Positions 63,484-64,000 of a stretch of 64,000 nt of DNA are shown here, piece by piece. Positions within the stretch are counted from its first letter, which is position 1. Every line of letters begins with the position of its first letter. The position numbers and the translations under genes are program-made. The stretch is from contig JAUIKO010000002.1 in NCBI GenBank assembly GCA_030430755.1, positions 124,001 through 188,000 of the forward strand, in the 5' to 3' direction. The notes under the pieces are model-generated. The model was not told the DNA's origin and did no database searches. It saw only the letters and a program-made list of their open reading frames with translations. The DNA comes from Fimbriimonadia bacterium (GTDB lineage Bacteria > Armatimonadota > Fimbriimonadia > Fimbriimonadales > Fimbriimonadaceae).

Positions 63484-63584
63484 CGACTCACCTATAATTT
63501 TTATTTTTTTAATTAAATTGTATTTATTCTAAGAAAGAATACTTTTTTATATCAAATATCAAATCACACTTCTATCTTTCGATA

Positions 63585-64000
63585 TTACTTTTGAAATAAA
63601 TTCATAATTCTTCTTACGTAATTTTGTGTTTCCTTATATGGTGGTATACCATTATATTTTTTCACTGCTCCAGGTCCAGCATTATATGCAGCTAAAGCCT
63701 TTGGAATGCTTTTAAATTTCCCAAGCATCTGAGAAAGATACTTTGCTCCTCCTCTTAGGTTCTCTTTGATATCAAATGGGTTTTCAACACCCAATAATTT
63801 TGCAGTTCCTGGCATCAATTGTGACAGTCCCATAGCACCGGCCTTAGAAACAGCGTCTGGTTTAAAATCACTTTCTGTTTTTACGAGAGATTCAAATAGC
63901 TTAGGATTGACTCCATATGTTTTTGCTGCATTATGAATCTGAGACTTTAAACGTTCATGAGATCCTTTATTATTTTCAAGTTCTTTTCCAAAACTAAATG
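63585..64000 (-). CDS. Lytic transglycosylase (SLT), 5' end outside window
   Basis: The frame is open to the last base, so the N-terminus lies beyond the window; the ATG at 63833 is internal. The visible part is an almost complete SLT domain: [20 protein letters not shown], the catalytic Glu in [21 protein letters not shown] (read across the motif), [24 protein letters not shown] and [21 protein letters not shown]. It cleaves the glycan strands of peptidoglycan and ends shortly after the domain. It is followed by the MotE-like gene about 100 bp downstream; together they hint at a flagellar or envelope-spanning operon continuing outside the window. Confidence 0.9.
   Translation of the reverse strand, partial: FSFGKELENNKGSHERLKSQIHNAAKTYGVNPKLFESLVKTESDFKPDAVSKAGAMGLSQLMPGTAKLLGVENPFDIKENLRGGAKYLSQMLGKFKSIPKALAAYNAGPGAVKKYNGIPPYKETQNYVRRIMNLFQK

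Overview
The window is an AT-rich, gene-dense bacterial chromosome segment that starts and ends inside genes. It holds about 50 protein genes and no rRNA, tRNA, CRISPR array or transposase that I can see. The gene content is that of a Gram-negative-type cell that makes menaquinone (tandem MqnD-family proteins, MenG/UbiE methyltransferase, polyprenyl diphosphate synthase), has complex I (nuoD-nuoE), cell-surface polymer genes (WecA-like, WecB, UppP, ManC) and glycogen synthase. It also has many lipoproteins and secreted proteins of unknown function. A type-IV-pilin-like protein with a C-terminal SDG motif of the kind common in the Planctomycetes/Verrucomicrobia/Lentisphaerae group, DUF1844 and a large leucine-rich-repeat (LRR) family suggest a PVC-like or neighbouring lineage with a reduced, probably host-associated genome. 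This placement is an inference from few markers.

Layout. 1-6.7 kb: 3' part of an LRR gene, acyl-CoA synthetase, nuoE/nuoD, a tiny peptide gene, prepilin. 7-11.5 kb: plus-strand block AtpZ-like, dCMP deaminase, WecA-like, wecB (with a non-ATG start), uppP, pth. 11.6-22 kb: minus-strand block with a CBS-domain transporter-like protein, a TPR-like protein, three tandem secreted LRR proteins, an MFS transporter and a LysM/SH3/NlpC-P60 hydrolase. 22-31 kb: DUF1844, ABC permease, TPR protein, rdgB, queG-rsmA-3D protein, tsaE, lipoprotein, RecB/Cas4-like nuclease. 32-40 kb: two MqnD-like paralogues, mrp, two large S41/PDZ-like paralogues without catalytic residues. 40.6-41 kb: an 82-bp tandem repeat array. 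41-50 kb: glgA-thiolase, MFS, small secreted proteins, gmk, YvlD-like protein, lipoproteins. 51-56 kb: a lipoprotein ending in about 43 Asp/Met pentapeptide repeats, two unknown proteins, cmk. 56-64 kb: menG-polyprenyl synthase, ROK kinase, manC, alpha/beta hydrolase, trpS, a second tiny peptide gene, a MotE-like membrane protein and a lytic transglycosylase running off the end.

The most interesting signal is a pair of homologous 29-residue peptide genes, at 5528-5617 and 62678-62767. Each stands alone on the plus strand in a large gap between minus-strand genes. Each has a hairpin just before a good Shine-Dalgarno and another hairpin just after the stop. They share 18 of 29 residues, and 8 of the 18 shared residues use different synonymous codons, so the peptide itself appears to be under selection. 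I do not recognise the family.

Other recurring themes are tandem duplication (LRR, S41-like and MqnD-like genes), tandem DNA repeats at four scales (4, 15, 18 and 82 bp), and intrinsic terminator stems that reach into the ends of coding sequences. In one case two convergent proteins end in the same residues because they share one palindrome.
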